Assembly: GCA_902362595.1 (NCBI GenBank)
Contig: CABIXF010000034.1
Span: forward strand, 1-42,802
Source of the DNA: Bacteroidaceae bacterium
Lineage (GTDB): Bacteria; Bacteroidota; Bacteroidia; Bacteroidales; Bacteroidaceae
Reading direction: 5' to 3'
DNA length: 42,802 bases
The notes beneath the pieces are model-generated. The model worked only from the letters and a program-made list of their open reading frames with translations, made no database searches and was not told where the DNA came from. The translations under genes and the position numbers were made by a program. Below are positions 42,730 through 42,802 of the stretch, one piece after another. Every line of letters begins with the position of its first letter. Positions within the stretch are counted from its first letter, which is position 1.

Positions 42730-42802
42730 TTAATTTATTATATGACTCATTTTGTGCGTGATTCTGAAGTTGTGTAATCCACAAGCAATAAGAATCACCA
42801 TA
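42730..42802 (-). CDS. 3' end of a possible transposase (partial)
   Basis: The minus strand is open from the window edge to a TAA at 42732-42730, encoding MVILIACGLHNFRITHKMSHIIN at its end. The IACGLHNFR wording resembles the C-terminus of DDE transposases of insertion sequences, but only 24 codons are visible. If right, an insertion sequence lies just downstream of the polysaccharide operon. Confidence 0.4.
   Translation of the reverse strand, partial: MVILIACGLHNFRITHKMSHIIN

Noticed and set aside
1..42802. tRNA or rRNA genes
   Set aside because: I saw no tRNA cloverleaf arms or rRNA-like sequence in the non-coding gaps on either strand.

Overview
The window looks like a chromosomal accessory region of a gut Bacteroidales bacterium of the Bacteroides/Phocaeicola type. 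The evidence is a SusC/SusD outer-membrane pair, many Bacteroidota-style lipoproteins, a NusG-like (UpxY-type) regulator heading a surface-polysaccharide locus, and promoters of the TTTG / TAnnTTTG type. This is read from the sequence and family knowledge alone; no database search was run.

Left end (1-2850): decayed sequence, then a minus-strand pair of an RloA-type ABC ATPase and an RloB-type effector, a probable phage-defence module. Its promoter lies inside two overlapping perfect inverted repeats that abut the rloA start codon. Middle left (2856-11052): a plus-strand operon of SusC, SusD, an HExxH metallopeptidase lipoprotein, a DUF4302 lipoprotein and a BACON-type lipoprotein. It contains no glycoside hydrolase, so a protein or peptide substrate is more likely than a glycan. 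Next (11200-13494) is a tight four-gene operon: CsgG-family protein, small lipoprotein, DUF4810 and DUF799/GNA1162. Convergent to it (13550-17392) is an AT-rich minus-strand three-gene operon: ABC ATPase, stand-alone TOPRIM-like protein and DUF262 protein. This resembles split OLD/PARIS-type defence modules with an added DUF262 partner.

The 17393-18219 gap holds six copies of the palindromic half-site pair AAACG-N6-CGTTT at an exact 22-bp period, then a strong Bacteroides promoter and a leader with a terminator-like hairpin. From 18220 to 42668 all genes run in one direction and make an extracellular or capsular polysaccharide: an unusually long UpxY-like antiterminator, Wzx flippase, an FrhB-like Fe-S protein, a pyruvyltransferase, a broken GT2, four intact GT2-fold enzymes (one of them GtrB), a GtrA/GtrB/GT-C three-gene module, an acyltransferase, a GT11 fucosyltransferase-like enzyme, Wzy, three GT4 enzymes, the initiating phosphoglycosyl transferase, a PqqD / PF14907 nucleotidyltransferase / HprK-like kinase trio, a Wza-like export lipoprotein and a Wzc-type tyrosine kinase with a (Gly-Tyr)9 tail. 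Base composition is mosaic: the middle (about 20.5-29.7 kb, and wzy) is clearly AT-rich, the 3' part clearly GC-richer. No nucleotide-sugar synthesis genes are present. The right edge holds the 3' end of a minus-strand ORF that resembles a transposase.

The best candidates for little-described systems are the PqqD-nucleotidyltransferase-HprK trio inside a polysaccharide operon, the ATPase-TOPRIM-DUF262 operon, and the 22-bp palindrome array before the polysaccharide promoter.
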